A stretch of DNA of 64,000 nucleotides, taken from positions 29,769,777 to 29,833,776 of the forward strand of contig NC_034014.1 of the NCBI RefSeq assembly GCF_000346465.2, written 5' to 3'. This DNA is from Prunus persica. Lineage: Eukaryota > Streptophyta > Magnoliopsida > Rosales > Rosaceae. The notes beneath the pieces were generated by a model, which was not told the origin of the DNA, made no database searches, and worked only from the letters and a program-made list of their open reading frames with translations. Below, in pieces: positions 35,068-52,904 of the stretch. How positions within the stretch are numbered: the stretch's first letter is position 1; each line of letters opens with the position of its first letter. Made by a program: the position numbers and the translations under genes.

Positions 35068-36316
35068 TCAGTCTATTGGATTTGCCTCTCCACCACCTAA
35101 GATCCATGGGTGCCCTGGAATTTCACAAACAAAACAACACAACTTTGTTAGTAATCAATGAAAAACTACAACAAAAATAAAAACTCATGAATTGAGGAAG
35201 ACAAAAAGATTAACATGATCCTACAATTCCATTTCTTTCCTAAAAAGGAAAATCTACAATTTCTAATTTTGAACATGGCAAGGAGTAACTTTCTGAAACT
35301 TATCCCTAATTTTCGTTTCATAGTGTGGCAGGAAACCATCTAAGAGTAAAAAAAAATTTCACAGACTAAAACAATAAAGGAAACATATTTCACAGGCAAA
35401 ACAGAGCAAAGATACTAGAAAATCAAAGAAAGTTTAAGTCTTTCAGGTCAGGTGAGATCCTACAAAAATAAAAATACCCAAATCAAATAGAAAGTGAGAA
35501 GATATTTCAACCGCACAAAAACAGGGGAAGAAACTTACTAAGTGCCTGGTCAGCGGAGAATCTCCTGGAAACGTCTCTGCAAATCATCTTCCTTAACAGA
35601 TCCTTGGCAGCCGGAGACACAGATCGGAAAACTTTCGGAGGAAATCTCAAATTCCCTCTCAAAACGGCCTCGAAAATATCGGAAGCCGACTCACCGTAAA
35701 ACGGCGGAATCCCACCGAGCATTATGTACAGCATCACGCCGGCGCTCCAAACATCGACCTTCTCATTGTACGCTCTTCCCATCAACACCTCCGGCGCAAC
35801 ATAGTATGGCGTGCCCACCACGCCCTCCATGGACCCTCCCTCACTGACCCACTCCGCCGACCCAAAGTCCGCGAGCTTCAAATTGTTCCTGGAGTCGAAC
35901 AGAATGTTCTCCGGCTTCAGGTCCCTGTGAACGACGCCGACCCTGTGGCAATGCGAAATCGCTTCGAGAAGCTGCTTGATGATGGAGGCGGCTTCGGGTT
36001 CGGAGAGCGGGCGCTTGATGATCCGGTCGTAGAGAGTAGTGGGTTCGCAGAGCTCGAGCACCATGGCCAAAGAGTCGTCGGTTTCGAAGACGTTGAAGAG
36101 CTTGAGAATGTTGGGGTGAGGAGCGAGAAGGCTCATGATCTTGGGCTCTTTCTCGAGGCAGGCGCGGTCTTGGGCATCGGTGAGGCCCGATTTGTCGATG
36201 ATTTTGCAGGCGACGAACTCGGCGGAGTTGGGGCAGAAAGCTCGGATGATTGTGCCGAATCGGCCGCGGCCGATTTCTTCAAACAGTTGGTAGGCGTCCT
36301 TCAATGTGTCATACAT
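35068..36316 (-). CDS. PPCK: Phosphoenolpyruvate carboxylase kinase
   Basis: Two exons on the minus strand, 35539-36316 and 35068-35114, joined across a GTAAGT donor and CAG acceptor to give 274 residues. The protein is a bare Ser/Thr kinase domain with no EF-hands or other regulatory parts, the defining feature of PEPC kinase. Visible motifs are the P-loop GRGRFGT, the lysine in ACKIIDKS, catalytic [22 protein letters not shown] and the C-terminal [13 protein letters not shown], which spans the intron as in known PPCK genes. It phosphorylates PEP carboxylase near its N-terminus, lowering malate inhibition; activity is set mainly by transcription and turnover. GC content of exon 1 is clearly higher than its surroundings. 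A minus-strand TATATAA at 36467-36473 lies about 150 bases upstream of the start. Confidence 0.95.
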
Positions 36317-36466
36317 TGGGGGGGATTTTGGGCTCTGTAGGTTGATGGTTGTGTTGTGTGTGGTTTTTGGTTTGTCTCTCGCTCTATCTGAGAGCCTCTG
36401 AATTTTGGTTTTTCGGGGTTTCTTGGGTGCAGGTTTTTTGGGTTCTCGTGAGTTTTGGTGTTTTGG

Positions 36467-36473
36467 TTATATA
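36467..36473 (-). promoter_or_regulatory. TATA box of the PEPC kinase gene
   Basis: Read on the minus strand it is TATATAA, about 150 bases before the start codon at 36316, with a CT/GT-rich leader between. Confidence 0.5.
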
Positions 36474-36842
36474 GAAGAAAACAATTGGAATACTCGGGAG
36501 GAATATTCGCTTGGTGGGTAAAGGTTTAAGCTAAACCGCCAGTAAACGGTTCAAACGAGTATTGGAGGAATTGTTCGGCTGTCGTTGTTTTGTTTCATCA
36601 ATTATTTCTACGTGCAGTTGGACTTTGGGGGGTTTCAGTCCGAGTGGGTTTTGGTTTCGGTTTCGGTGTGAATATGGTACACTAGTGTAAAAGGACACAA
36701 CTGCCCAATTTATTGGTGTTCAGTGAGTGCGAAGAGGAAAGCCCAAATCGGGAAAATCATTTTCCCAAGAACTTTCAAGAACTAGTACCCAAAAAAAAGG
36801 CTATATTCCTAAAAACAAATTTTAAAACAACTTTAATGACAA

Positions 36843-37102
36843 CTAGCCTAGCTTTTGCGTTTGAGAGAGGTTTTTTTAAAAAATTTTAAATTTATTTTAA
36901 AATTAAAAAATATAAAAATAGAATCCATTATTTGATTTTTCTTTTAATTTTAATTTTTTTAAATTATGAAAAAGTGTGAATTTACCATATTATCCTCATT
37001 TAATTAATATTTTTAAATTTTAATATTTGCATTAACCAAGAGTATTTTCTGACATTTTAAATGTTTCACTATTCTCTGCCTTTTGCTTTATATATATATA
37101 GA
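36843..37102 (-). mobile_element. Small Helitron-like element, copy 2
   Basis: 260 bp, same orientation as copy 1. Long stretches match copy 1, such as GTGTGAATTTACCATATTAT, TTTGCATTAACCAAG and CTCTGCCTTTTGCTTTATAT. The hairpin end is decayed (CCTAGCTTTTGCGTTTGAGAG), though A|CTAG and the A/T junction remain. Confidence 0.65.
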
Positions 37103-40100
37103 TTACCACGAATTTTTTCTAGTTAAAACTTCTTCTATTGTATTATCGGCAAGTGAATCACTGTCAACTATTCATTAGAATATAGAACCAATTGAGATAA
37201 AACGAGAATTGTTAGTCTATTAAACATGGGGGTAAAATAAACAAGTAATTAAAGTTTATTTTGTTTATGAAGTTGGGATATGACTCATTTCGCAAGCATG
37301 TTTTTTTAATCAAGGAGAGAAATGAATTCGAACTCAATACATCTTTTCTAGTTTTAGATAGAAAAATACGGCTATATCATAAAACTATTCAACATATATG
37401 AAATTAACAAATGAATCAGATGAAGATGGAAGATAAATATGATTTTATTTGGCATGCTAAATTTGAGTTTGGGTTTGGAAATAAAATAATGAAGAGCTTT
37501 AAATGTTTAGTTTTGGGCAACAGAGATTAACATGATCTATTCTACATTGAAGAAGTTCCAAAGTTTCAAGAGCGTCATTATTTATATGTACCAAATTCCA
37601 CAGAAAATTTAGATGTTGGTTTGGTATGTTAGCATATGGATGATTAGACATTGTGACTTTTAATAAAGAAGGCAATTTATTTCATGTAGTGGAATTTTCT
37701 TTACTACAAAATAATAATAAAAAAGTTTGATTGTTACATTTGTATGTACTAATATATATTTATAAAAATAAATATTTGTCAAATCAGAGTCTGTTTCCGG
37801 AAAAGAAAAGAAAAAACTTTTAGATCGTATCAAATGAATAGTAAGGCGGCCCTTGGCTTCTTACCTTATCTGTGCTGAGGATTGTCTACTCTGCTACTCC
37901 TCCTTTTGAAACACCTGGACCTGGAAGTTGGAACTAGAAAAAAAGAAAAGAAAAGAAAACTGTTCCGTACGTACCGGCTACTGGTTGAGCTTATAATGTG
38001 ATAAATCATAATCAACATCAAGGAACATCAAGTCATGTCGTAAGAAACAAAAGCAAATTGGCAATTGGTCCAGCATTTAAGCATTTTATTCACTTTAATG
38101 TCGTGCTTGTCACTTTCTCCGCGAAGGTGGAGGCTGCCGTGGTCCGACCTTTTTTATTTTATTATTTTATTTTAGTTCTCTTCTCTAGAGTCTAGAGGCT
38201 ACAAGTAGAAGATAAGGATAAAGTCCTTCTCCATTTTTTCTTAATTAACAACTATATTGTGGTTTGGCCATTATTCGCCATTATTATGAAAATAAGGTTG
38301 TGATCATTCTTTTGACAATGAGAGAAGTGAGTCCAGTCTAGTCCAGTCCAGTGATACAAAGGTATGCATAATGCATAATGCATTGCAATTTGCAAAGGTA
38401 TGCATCCAATCCAAGTAGACTATGAGATGAGTAGGCGTGCATGCATGCACCCCAAAACCCTGCATCCATCTTTTTTTCTTTCTTATTTTTTCCTGCAATT
38501 TTTATCACCATCCTAGCCTAAGATTCCTAACCTTATTATTAATGTTTTTATTTGTTTTTGTTTTTGTTTTTTCACTATGAAATGAACTGAATTAAAAATT
38601 ACGGATATATGTTTAAATAGTAAAATAGGAGCAACGCTTTTGAGATATGATTCTTCAAGTTAATTAATTAGTGGTTTTAGTTAAAGTTTCGCTTTATTTG
38701 GGAATGAATGACTCGCCAAGTCTCTTTTTTCATAAATCAAACGCAACCTAAAGACGATCACGTTAGACATGTGTTTGTTTCGATTAAGAAATTTTAGCAA
38801 AAGTTTTGGTTTTAAGCTCACTAAACGATGCAAATTATCCTTTTTCAAATAAGAGAATCCAACCTTTTCTTTGTGGTGGGGGCACTCCAACCTGATTATA
38901 TGGAATCTTTTAATATTAATAAAATATAATAATGTTTGGTCATTGGTGACACGACTCATATGAGTAGTGACTAGTAATACATATGTTTCTCTCTCCATTA
39001 TTAACTTTTTTGTCTATCTTTGTAGCTAATGTAAAATCTCAAACTCTTTTTTTTCTAAGAAAAGCATGTTTCTCTTCTCCATTATTAACTCAACTGTTTG
39101 ATAATTGAATGGATGGGAATAATCCAATCAAAAAAATAGATAGGGCAAGTCACTAATAGTTCATAACATAGCGCATGCCACTTTGGATAAACGTCATGCA
39201 TCACGTTAAGCATGTCATTATCTTATATTAATCAATAATCTTCCGAGGTTTCATTATTTTAATTTTGGAAAAATGCTCCACGTTAGCTATTAGATCAATT
39301 CAATTATTTAGATTCTGATGTAAGCAATTATTTTATTATTATATTAGGTTCATATGTCATTTGGGTCCTAATTACTAATACTATATTTTTATTATAATAA
39401 GTGAGGTCATTCTTTCTTAATCATCAAGTTTATATTTTGATCAACGTTCCTCTGACAGTTGGATGATCTTGCTGATATTGAATATAAATAAATAGATTTG
39501 ATTCATCGGCGACCTCTGGGCTTTCACTTCACCACTTATGTGGATGATCTGGGCTGGGTTGGTTTGATATTCAATAAAAGTTTGGATTTGATGAAGAAAG
39601 ACAAAAGCCATGAAACAGCTAGTTGGGCTCGTGGGAGGTGTGTCTCCCCCAAAACGCTTGACCCTCGTTTGAATTAAAGACAATTAACGCATGAGTTTAG
39701 TTTATGTGGCCAAAAATCCTGTGTCGGTAAAAGCAAAGATTCTGCATAGAAATAGGGAATTGGTATGCATGTATATAATACAGTCAGCCTCCTTTATGCG
39801 GCTAGACTTTTCTGAAGGAAGTATAATTGGAGATCTCTTGCCCCAAACATAGTCAAGATCTGGTCTGGGCTATGATTGTCTGCTTGACCTAAGCATTAAA
39901 GCGTGTGTAAGAAGGCAGTGTCCCAAAAGAAAATACTACCTACTTTCTGTAATAAAAATGCAAACTTGGTTTGAAGACCGATGGATTAATCAGTTTAATA
40001 AGAAGAATGCCTGCTTCTTTTTGGAGATTAAGTTCAACCCAGTGATGCATGCACGACAGTTCTCTTCTCTGCAGATACGACGTATATGCCTGCCATGGTT

Positions 40101-40590
40101 TCATCTAAGTACGTAATATCTATGAAATACAATTCATTTCACGCTGTGCTGCGGCTGCATAATAAATAAACAAACGTGCATGTTTTTGTTTTCTGTCGCC
40201 ATATATATATATATATATATATATATGTCGAGATATTGCTAGCAAAGCAGGGCGGCTTTGGATGATCGCTAGTGGCGCATGTTATATTTGACCATTAGAC
40301 ACCAAAAAGTGTTTTTCTAAGTTTTCCAACTCAAACCAAGACGAGAGGAACAATGGCACACGACGAAATGAATTCGTCATTTGCTTTAAATTCAAGAATA
40401 AAAGTTACAGTTGAATTGTTCTTCCTTTAGTGATCAACGATGATATCCATAGCATCTCTTCAACTATATATATATTTATTATTATTCTAGTGTTATAGTG
40501 GTGCATGCGTTGCGTGTGAAGAGAGGAAATTAACCAAAAACCAGGGTTATATATATCGGACTGGCTAGCTAGTAGCTGGTTAACTATTTG
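37103..40590. other. Intergenic DNA upstream of the MYB gene
   Basis: AT-rich and without a recognisable gene. It contains short repeats (GTCCA at 38330-38350, GCATAAT at 38366-38382) and a (TA)n run at about 40201-40227. The last few hundred bases likely include the MYB promoter. Confidence 0.5.
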
Positions 40591-40599
40591 ATGAGAAAA

Positions 40600-40780
40600 A
40601 TGGTGAGGGCTCCTTATTGTGAGAAGATGGGGCTAAAGAAGGGACCGTGGACGCCCGAAGAAGATGATACATTGATTGCTTACATCCGACAACATGGCCA
40701 TTTTAATTGGAGAGCGCTTCCAAAACAAGCAGGTCAGTATAAATTATCTACTAATTAATATATATGATTTTTTTGATATA

Positions 40781-40811
<31 letters not shown>

Positions 40812-41801
40812 GGTCTGTCGAGGTGTGGAAAGAGTTGCAGACTTCGGTGGTTTAACTACTTGCGGCCAGATATTAAAAGGGGAAATTTTAGCAAGGAAGA
40901 AGAAGAAACCATCCTCAAGCTGCATAAACTTCTTGGAAATAGGAGCGTACACTACTCATCATCATCTCTTATTATCTGCTTCATTATTAATTCGATATAT
41001 TTATATATATATATATCATGTAGTGAACATTATAATTATCATTAGCTAGCTCCAAAAAGTTGATATATGATATATGATATCAAACATTATTGACCACTTA
41101 ATTAATTTTCCTCTAACTAGACTCTGTCACAGATACACAAGTTATGAAATGGACTAGTTATATGTAATATGTTTTGCTGCAGAAGATTTTATGCTTAATA
41201 ATATGCCTAAGTTGATTATCCAAAGTAATTACTTTTTCAGGGCAATCATTGGATTGGATCGAAGAAACAATCAACAACAACAAGCGCTTTGGTTTTGCTT
41301 GGAAACCCATTTAGTGTTTTAATTGTTATGTACAGATGGTCTGCCATCGCATCAAGATTGACAGGCCGGACAGACAATGAAATAAAGAATTTATGGCGCT
41401 CTCACTTGAAGAAGAGAGTTGAACAAGAAAGTCAAGTACCTGCAGCAGCCCTCCTAACCAGAAGCATTAATAATATCATCCCCCTCAAGAACGGAGACCA
41501 AAGAATTCAATGTCCTATCCAATATGCACCAACAACCCTTTTTAGACTTGATGATGATCTTCATAACAAGTTGTTGTCAAAACGGACATGTAGTTGTCCA
41601 AATATTATTAATGCAGATCCAGGACTTCAGCCTCCTTTCTCTTCTTCTTCTAACTCTACCGCGGGGCAAATCATGAAAAGGGAAGGATCCAAGACCCATG
41701 AAGACATGGATTTTTGGTACAGCCTCTTTATGAAAGCTGGAGGGACATCAACAGTAGCTCTGCCAGTCTGCCACTGCATGATGGAGTTTAGTGCAATTTA
41801 G
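40600..41801 (+). CDS. R2R3-MYB transcription factor with abnormal intron 2 donor
   Basis: Exons at 40600-40732, about 40813-40942 and 41336-41801 would give 242 residues. Repeat R2 ([42 protein letters not shown]) and repeat R3 ([40 protein letters not shown]) keep their Trp or Phe anchor positions. The domain is closest to subgroup 2/3-like MYBs (MYB14/15, MYB58/63 type), which control stress and phenylpropanoid genes; the C-terminal half has no subgroup motif I recognise. Intron 1 ends in a (TA)n run directly abutting the AG. The junction in R3 needs AATAG|A, but the bases after AATAG are GAGCGTAC instead of GT. A GT lies four bases downstream, and using it would shift the frame before WSAIA. 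The gene may thus be non-functional or use a rare donor. The start at 40600 was preferred over an in-frame ATG at 40591 by the usual MVRAPCCEKMG beginning. Confidence 0.75.
40784..40812. repeat. (TA)n microsatellite abutting the MYB exon 2 acceptor
   Basis: About 14 TA units fill the position of the polypyrimidine tract and end in the acceptor AG. Confidence 0.9.
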
Positions 41802-41910
41802 TTTTCTTTTTCAATTCTTTGTTTTTCCCCCCACAAAAGAAAGCAGAGGAGAGTTGGCATTCTTGGTTTCAGTTTTTGAAGGTGGTGTTAATTAATTATA
41901 TATATATATA

Positions 41911-42291
41911 GCTATTGAAGGATACCTCAAATTAGCTTATTTGAAGGATACCTTTGTAGGGCCCACTCTGTATTGTATTTCACTAATCCAAATCGTCTCT
42001 TTTGTAGATACTCATTCAAAGATCATCTCTACAAAAAATAACTTGAATCTGATATCATTTGACCACTCAATTGAATTATTGAAATTTTAGTACTTTCTTG
42101 AAGCACCGTGTTCATTGATTTTGCAGGACATAATTGGATATCGAAACAGTTTCCGAATTGTCTATTTTTTTTCAAGGATGATCGAAGAATATAAACTTAA
42201 AAAATAGATGGTTTCGATCGTTGAAAAAAATTTGTAGGGGACCCTAAAGGGTGTCTCTCAAATAAAATTATTTGAGAGATTCCTCAATAGA
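41911..42291. mobile_element. MITE with ~50-bp imperfect terminal inverted repeats
   Basis: The left end CTATTGAAGGATACCTCAAA continues to TTATTTGAAGGATACC. The right end, read on the minus strand, gives CTATTGAGGAATCTCTCAAA continuing to TTATTTGAGAGACACC. The element lies 110 bp past the MYB stop codon and abuts the third Helitron-like copy. I see no clean target duplication and no coding capacity. Confidence 0.6.
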
Positions 42292-42297
42292 AGGGGA

Positions 42298-42575
42298 CTG
42301 TATATATATAGCGAAAGACAGAGAATGGTAAAACATTCAAAATACCAGAAAATGTCATTGGTTAATGCAAACATTAAGAATTGAAATTATTAATTAAATG
42401 AAGATAATATGGTAAATTCATACTTTTTCATATTTAAAAAAATTAAAATCAAAAGAAAAATCAGATAATAGATCCTATTTTTATGGAACACAACTATCCA
42501 TTATCTTTTTTAATTCTAAAATAAATTAAAATTTTTTAAAAAAAAACCTCTCGTAGGCGTGTGCAGAGAGACTAG
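42298..42575 (+). mobile_element. Small Helitron-like element, copy 3 (opposite orientation)
   Basis: The third family member, in the orientation that ends with GTGTGCAGAGAGACTAG before T at 42576. It shares GGTTAATGCAAACATTAAGA, ATAATATGGTAAATTCA and related blocks with the reverse complement of copies 1 and 2. The 5' TC start is diverged (CTGTATATATA). It abuts the MITE at 41911-42291. Confidence 0.65.
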
Positions 42576-43186
42576 TATATATGAATAATAAATGCAATAT
42601 TGTACAATAAACAAGACAAAAAGAAACTAAAACTTTATATTATTTCAAGTGGAGCAAAATAAAACAAGGCATATGTGATCAAAATTCATAAGCTAAAAGG
42701 GTTGTAAAATTAATAAAAAATAAATGCAAAATTCATTTTAATTTTTAAAAGAGATCATTTATATTCTCCCCAGATATATAAAAGTTTTCAAACCCAGCAT
42801 TAGCATTCATGTATGTAGGCCTGAAAACATGCACAAAGGTACTATAGGAAAACGAAAATAAAAAAATGTTACTGAAGAAGTTTTTTTGATGCAGAGTTAC
42901 TGAAGAAGTTAAAATTTACATTACAATTTACAAAAGAAAGAAAAAGGGCCGTTTTCTTGACCCAAAAAAAAAAGAAAAAAAAGAGGGCCGTTTTGGTTAA
43001 AAGAATTCTAATTTCCCAACCCTGTTATCCAAACAGAAAATTCCAATTCCAATTCCAAGACCCAGTTTCTCCCATTATCAAGCCCATTCCAGTAATACTT
43101 CTCTATCTTTCTCACACCTCAAAGCTCAAAACCCTATAAAACCCTGAACCCATAAATTCAAACTAAGCTCATTTTCCACAGTGCAA
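42576..43186. other. Intergenic DNA and leader of the CDF1/CPP1-like gene
   Basis: AT-rich, then A/G-rich near 42920-42990, then a CT/CA-rich leader just before the start codon at 43187. No gene was recognised. Confidence 0.55.
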
Positions 43187-46100
43187 ATGGCTTTGGCAAT
43201 TTCTCATGCTTTTCACTGCCCCAAATTGCAGTTTTCCCAGAGGAATTTCCGCCCTAAAGTCCCAGACTTAAGGTTCCAGCCTTCATTCTTCAGGTAATTT
43301 AATTTAATCACTTTGTTGGAAACCTTTGTATGCCTCATTCTTTTGAGCCGTTTCTCTGCGTTTGGTTGGTCGGAAAACTGAGATAAGAGTTGGTCAATAG
43401 AACGTTCAGTTTTTCGAGGGTCGAATGCTGAATTTTATGTAGATATTTTTATAGTTAAGAAATCATAGAAGTCTGTATGTAGTAAGGTTTGGTTGAGAAA
43501 CTGCCGGAAACTAGGGGTAGAGTTACAGAGCATTGTAGAACTTTTTTGAAATTTCATAAATGTAAACTTATTCTTAGTTGTTGTTTTATTTATTTAATGG
43601 GTTTGTGTGGATAATAACGCTACTACAATCATCCAACAACAACTTTAGTCAGCTTATTGTTCATGCTTTCAATGTATAACTTTAGCAACAGGGTGTTAAA
43701 CTTATCATATTTCTAGAACAATTCCACAGAATACAAGGATAATTTGTGCGGCTGCGTCTGCAGCTGGAAGTTCTAATCCAGACAGTGACTTAAACCCATA
43801 TGAGGTAAATTCAGTATGTAAATAGTATAAACCCTTGAAATTGATGTTGCAAGTGACTGAATAAGTGGGTACGCGTTTATGTGTACTTTATTTATTTATT
43901 TGTTTTCTAATAACCCCCAGGTTCTCGGTGTGAGCCCCATTGAGGGGTTTGACATGATCAAGGCAGCATATACAAAAAAACACAAGGAGGCTGTAAGGAG
44001 CGGTGATCAAGCAACTGCTGCCAGAGTAGGTTTCAACTCTCTCTCTCTCTCTCTCTTAAAATATTTGGTTGCAACCACCTCATGAACTATATTCTTATGG
44101 TTACATAATCATTTATGTAGCTGGAGAAAGCATATGACAAAGTCATGATGGCACAGCTAAGTAATAGGAAGAAAGGGGTGACGTTTGGTTCCTTCAAGGT
44201 ACATGCAGTGATACTTTATTTTCTGAATTTTCTTCCATCAAGGTATTACGCGCTTCTCAATTTTATCTTTGCAATAATTCCAATTTCAGGTTGAATAATT
44301 ATCAGCTGCAACATAACAAGAAAAGTTTATTATCATCCTTTTTTTCTTCTGCCTTGTACTGATGATTCCTCATATATTTTTTTTCAAAATTGCAGGTCTC
44401 AAAGGACATAAAATATGCTGATAAGCAACCAATTGTACCATGGGGGCCTAGGTTTGTCTACGAATCATGTGACTCCTAATTAGTAGCATAGAAAATAGTG
44501 TTGTTGAGAAGATGCATATTAGTGGCTGCTGATTTTGATACTTGGTTAAGCATGCATTCTATTATATGAAGCAAAGAGTAGGTTACCCATGCGTTAGCTA
44601 GAGGCTGGTACTTTTGCAGTGTAAATCTCATGCGGACCTCTGGCAATGATGCCACTCACTTGTCATCTCATGACAATGCTGGCTGTTCTTATGAGCCCTC
44701 AACATGGACAATGCTATAACTATTCAGAATTTTTTATATATTCTGCATTGGCATTTTTGTGAACATGACTTAAGGCATGCCATTTTTCAATTAAAATATG
44801 AAATCGCTTTCATGTCTTTTCTCCATATGTGATGTATTGACTGTTTTAACAGGATATAAGTAGTCTAGTGGTGGCACTGTATGTTCTAATCTATGGACTT
44901 CTAATATGTTTATAGGTTCACCAAGTCTACTGTACAAGATATGCGCATCAACCTGGCAATATCTGCTGTATTTGTAAGTAGTGAAGGAATGGTTGATTAT
45001 CTTTATCCTTTTTCTTTTATTGTTTTGGAAAATAGTCTTTGGTGGATGGTGTTGGTTATGAAACAATTCTCAAAGGCATCTGACTTTCACGAGGTTTTGA
45101 ACCTTTGCTTACTTTCTGCAGTTTTCTTGTAATTTTGTTATACCTTTGTGGTTTCTAGTTTCTATTACATAGATATTTTAGCCTATGTGGAGAGGATGAG
45201 TGATATCTTTGAGAGCTAACCAGAATTGTCCTTTTTGGAGCTAACCAGGATGAGTGATATCTAGTGGCATTAGTCTCCAATTTGTTTAGAGTAGGTTCCA
45301 GGTTCAAATCTCCCATGGATTCGATACCTATTTGGCAGCTGATTTGAGCAAAACACCATTTATTTTGTTATGAAATATCAGATTAAGAAGGGAGGGCTAC
45401 CCTGTGCATGTGGTGTGATTTGCATGGCCATTGTACTTCTGTGATAATTCTTGCCAGGCAGAATTATACGGTCCTAGCACAACTTATATATTTCAGCAAA
45501 ATAATCATTCATGTTTCCTTTGTTTTTATTCTGCTTGATTTCCTTTTTTTGTACCCTCATCTTTTTGCAGATTGCTTGGCTTCTTATCAAGCGCAATGCT
45601 GAATATAAACCCCTGCAGTTTTTAACTTTTGCATTTGTTTATCGGATCTTTGAGAAGTTGAAATCCTTTGAACCACCTGTATCTCCAACATATACAGTGA
45701 GTCATATTGCTAAACATAGATTGCCTCTCATTATTTTCATTTTTTGAAAACATTTTCAGGAACTTATGATGAGCTGTATTTACTATTTTGAATTACTTTT
45801 TGATCTAATTATGCTATTGATGCAGGAAGATGGTGAGGAGGCAGGGAGAGGACTGCAAATGGGAAAACGGCTGCTTCGTTCTCTTGCCCTAGTGTTTGGC
45901 TGTATTGCTGTTGCTTCTCTGGTATATTATCTTGTTTGAATTATTGGTGCCCTAGTGTTTGACTGGGAGGGGGTATAATTTAGGGGATTGAAGTTCTGTT
46001 CTGGTTGTTTAATTTGGCTCCCGATCTTAATATTTGGTTATGTTATAATTTCAATTCCTCTTGTTTATGTCAATTTCACCAGTAGTCTTGGTTAATTTCT

Positions 46101-46379
46101 TGCAGGGATACACCGGTCTTCTGAATTTGATTGAGTTTACGGGTAGCTTTATTCCTGCTGCTCTTTACAATAACCAGGTATTGCTAGTATAAACATCTTT
46201 GCATTTATCTGATAGACCTTGTTGTACATTCAAAGAACGTAAATCAATTGTATAATGTTGCACGCTTGGGAAAATCTTTTAATAAACCATTTGTGAAAAT
46301 CTTTCTGCGCATGCAGGAATTGATAATCACCACAGCAACTGCAGTCATGCTCTACATTCTGGCATCATATTATAGGTGA
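43187..46379 (+). CDS. CPP1-like: Chloroplast CDF1/CPP1-like protein (DUF3353, J-like domain with membrane helices)
   Basis: Ten exons: 43187-43293, 43717-43804, 43921-44025, 44121-44198, 44396-44451, 44916-44973, 45571-45696, 45826-45921, 46106-46177 and 46317-46379. All joins keep frame, giving 282 residues. The first ~40 residues are Ser/Arg/Phe-rich without acids, as in a plastid transit peptide. A J-like domain follows (NPYEVLGVSPIEGFDMIKAA, AARLEKAYDKVMMAQL) without a canonical HPD. The C-terminal half has hydrophobic segments (INLAISAVFIAWLLI, SLALVFGCIAVASL, ELIITTATAVMLYILASYY) forming three or four membrane helices. This layout is that of Arabidopsis CDF1/CPP1 (CELL GROWTH DEFECT FACTOR 1), a plastid-membrane chaperone-like protein that stabilises protochlorophyllide oxidoreductase. 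Family assignment is confident; the exact orthologue is inferred. Confidence 0.92.
45188..45365 (+). mobile_element. Possible SINE relic in an intron of the CDF1/CPP1-like gene
   Basis: ATATCTAGTGGCATTAGTCTCC resembles box A and CCAGGTTCAAATCTCCCATG box B, about 40 bases apart. A short direct repeat GAGCTAACCAG and GATGAGTGATATCT precede it twice (45194-45224 and 45239-45261). It lies in intron 6. Confidence 0.4.

Positions 46380-52904
<6,525 letters not shown>

Noticed and set aside
34980..35180. 66-codon plus-strand frame with a hydrophobic start
   Set aside because: It overlaps the second PEPC kinase exon on the other strand and has no family resemblance.
35542..36340. Plus-strand open frames opposite the PEPC kinase
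   Set aside because: They are mirror frames of the GC-rich kinase exon, which has all its catalytic motifs on the minus strand.
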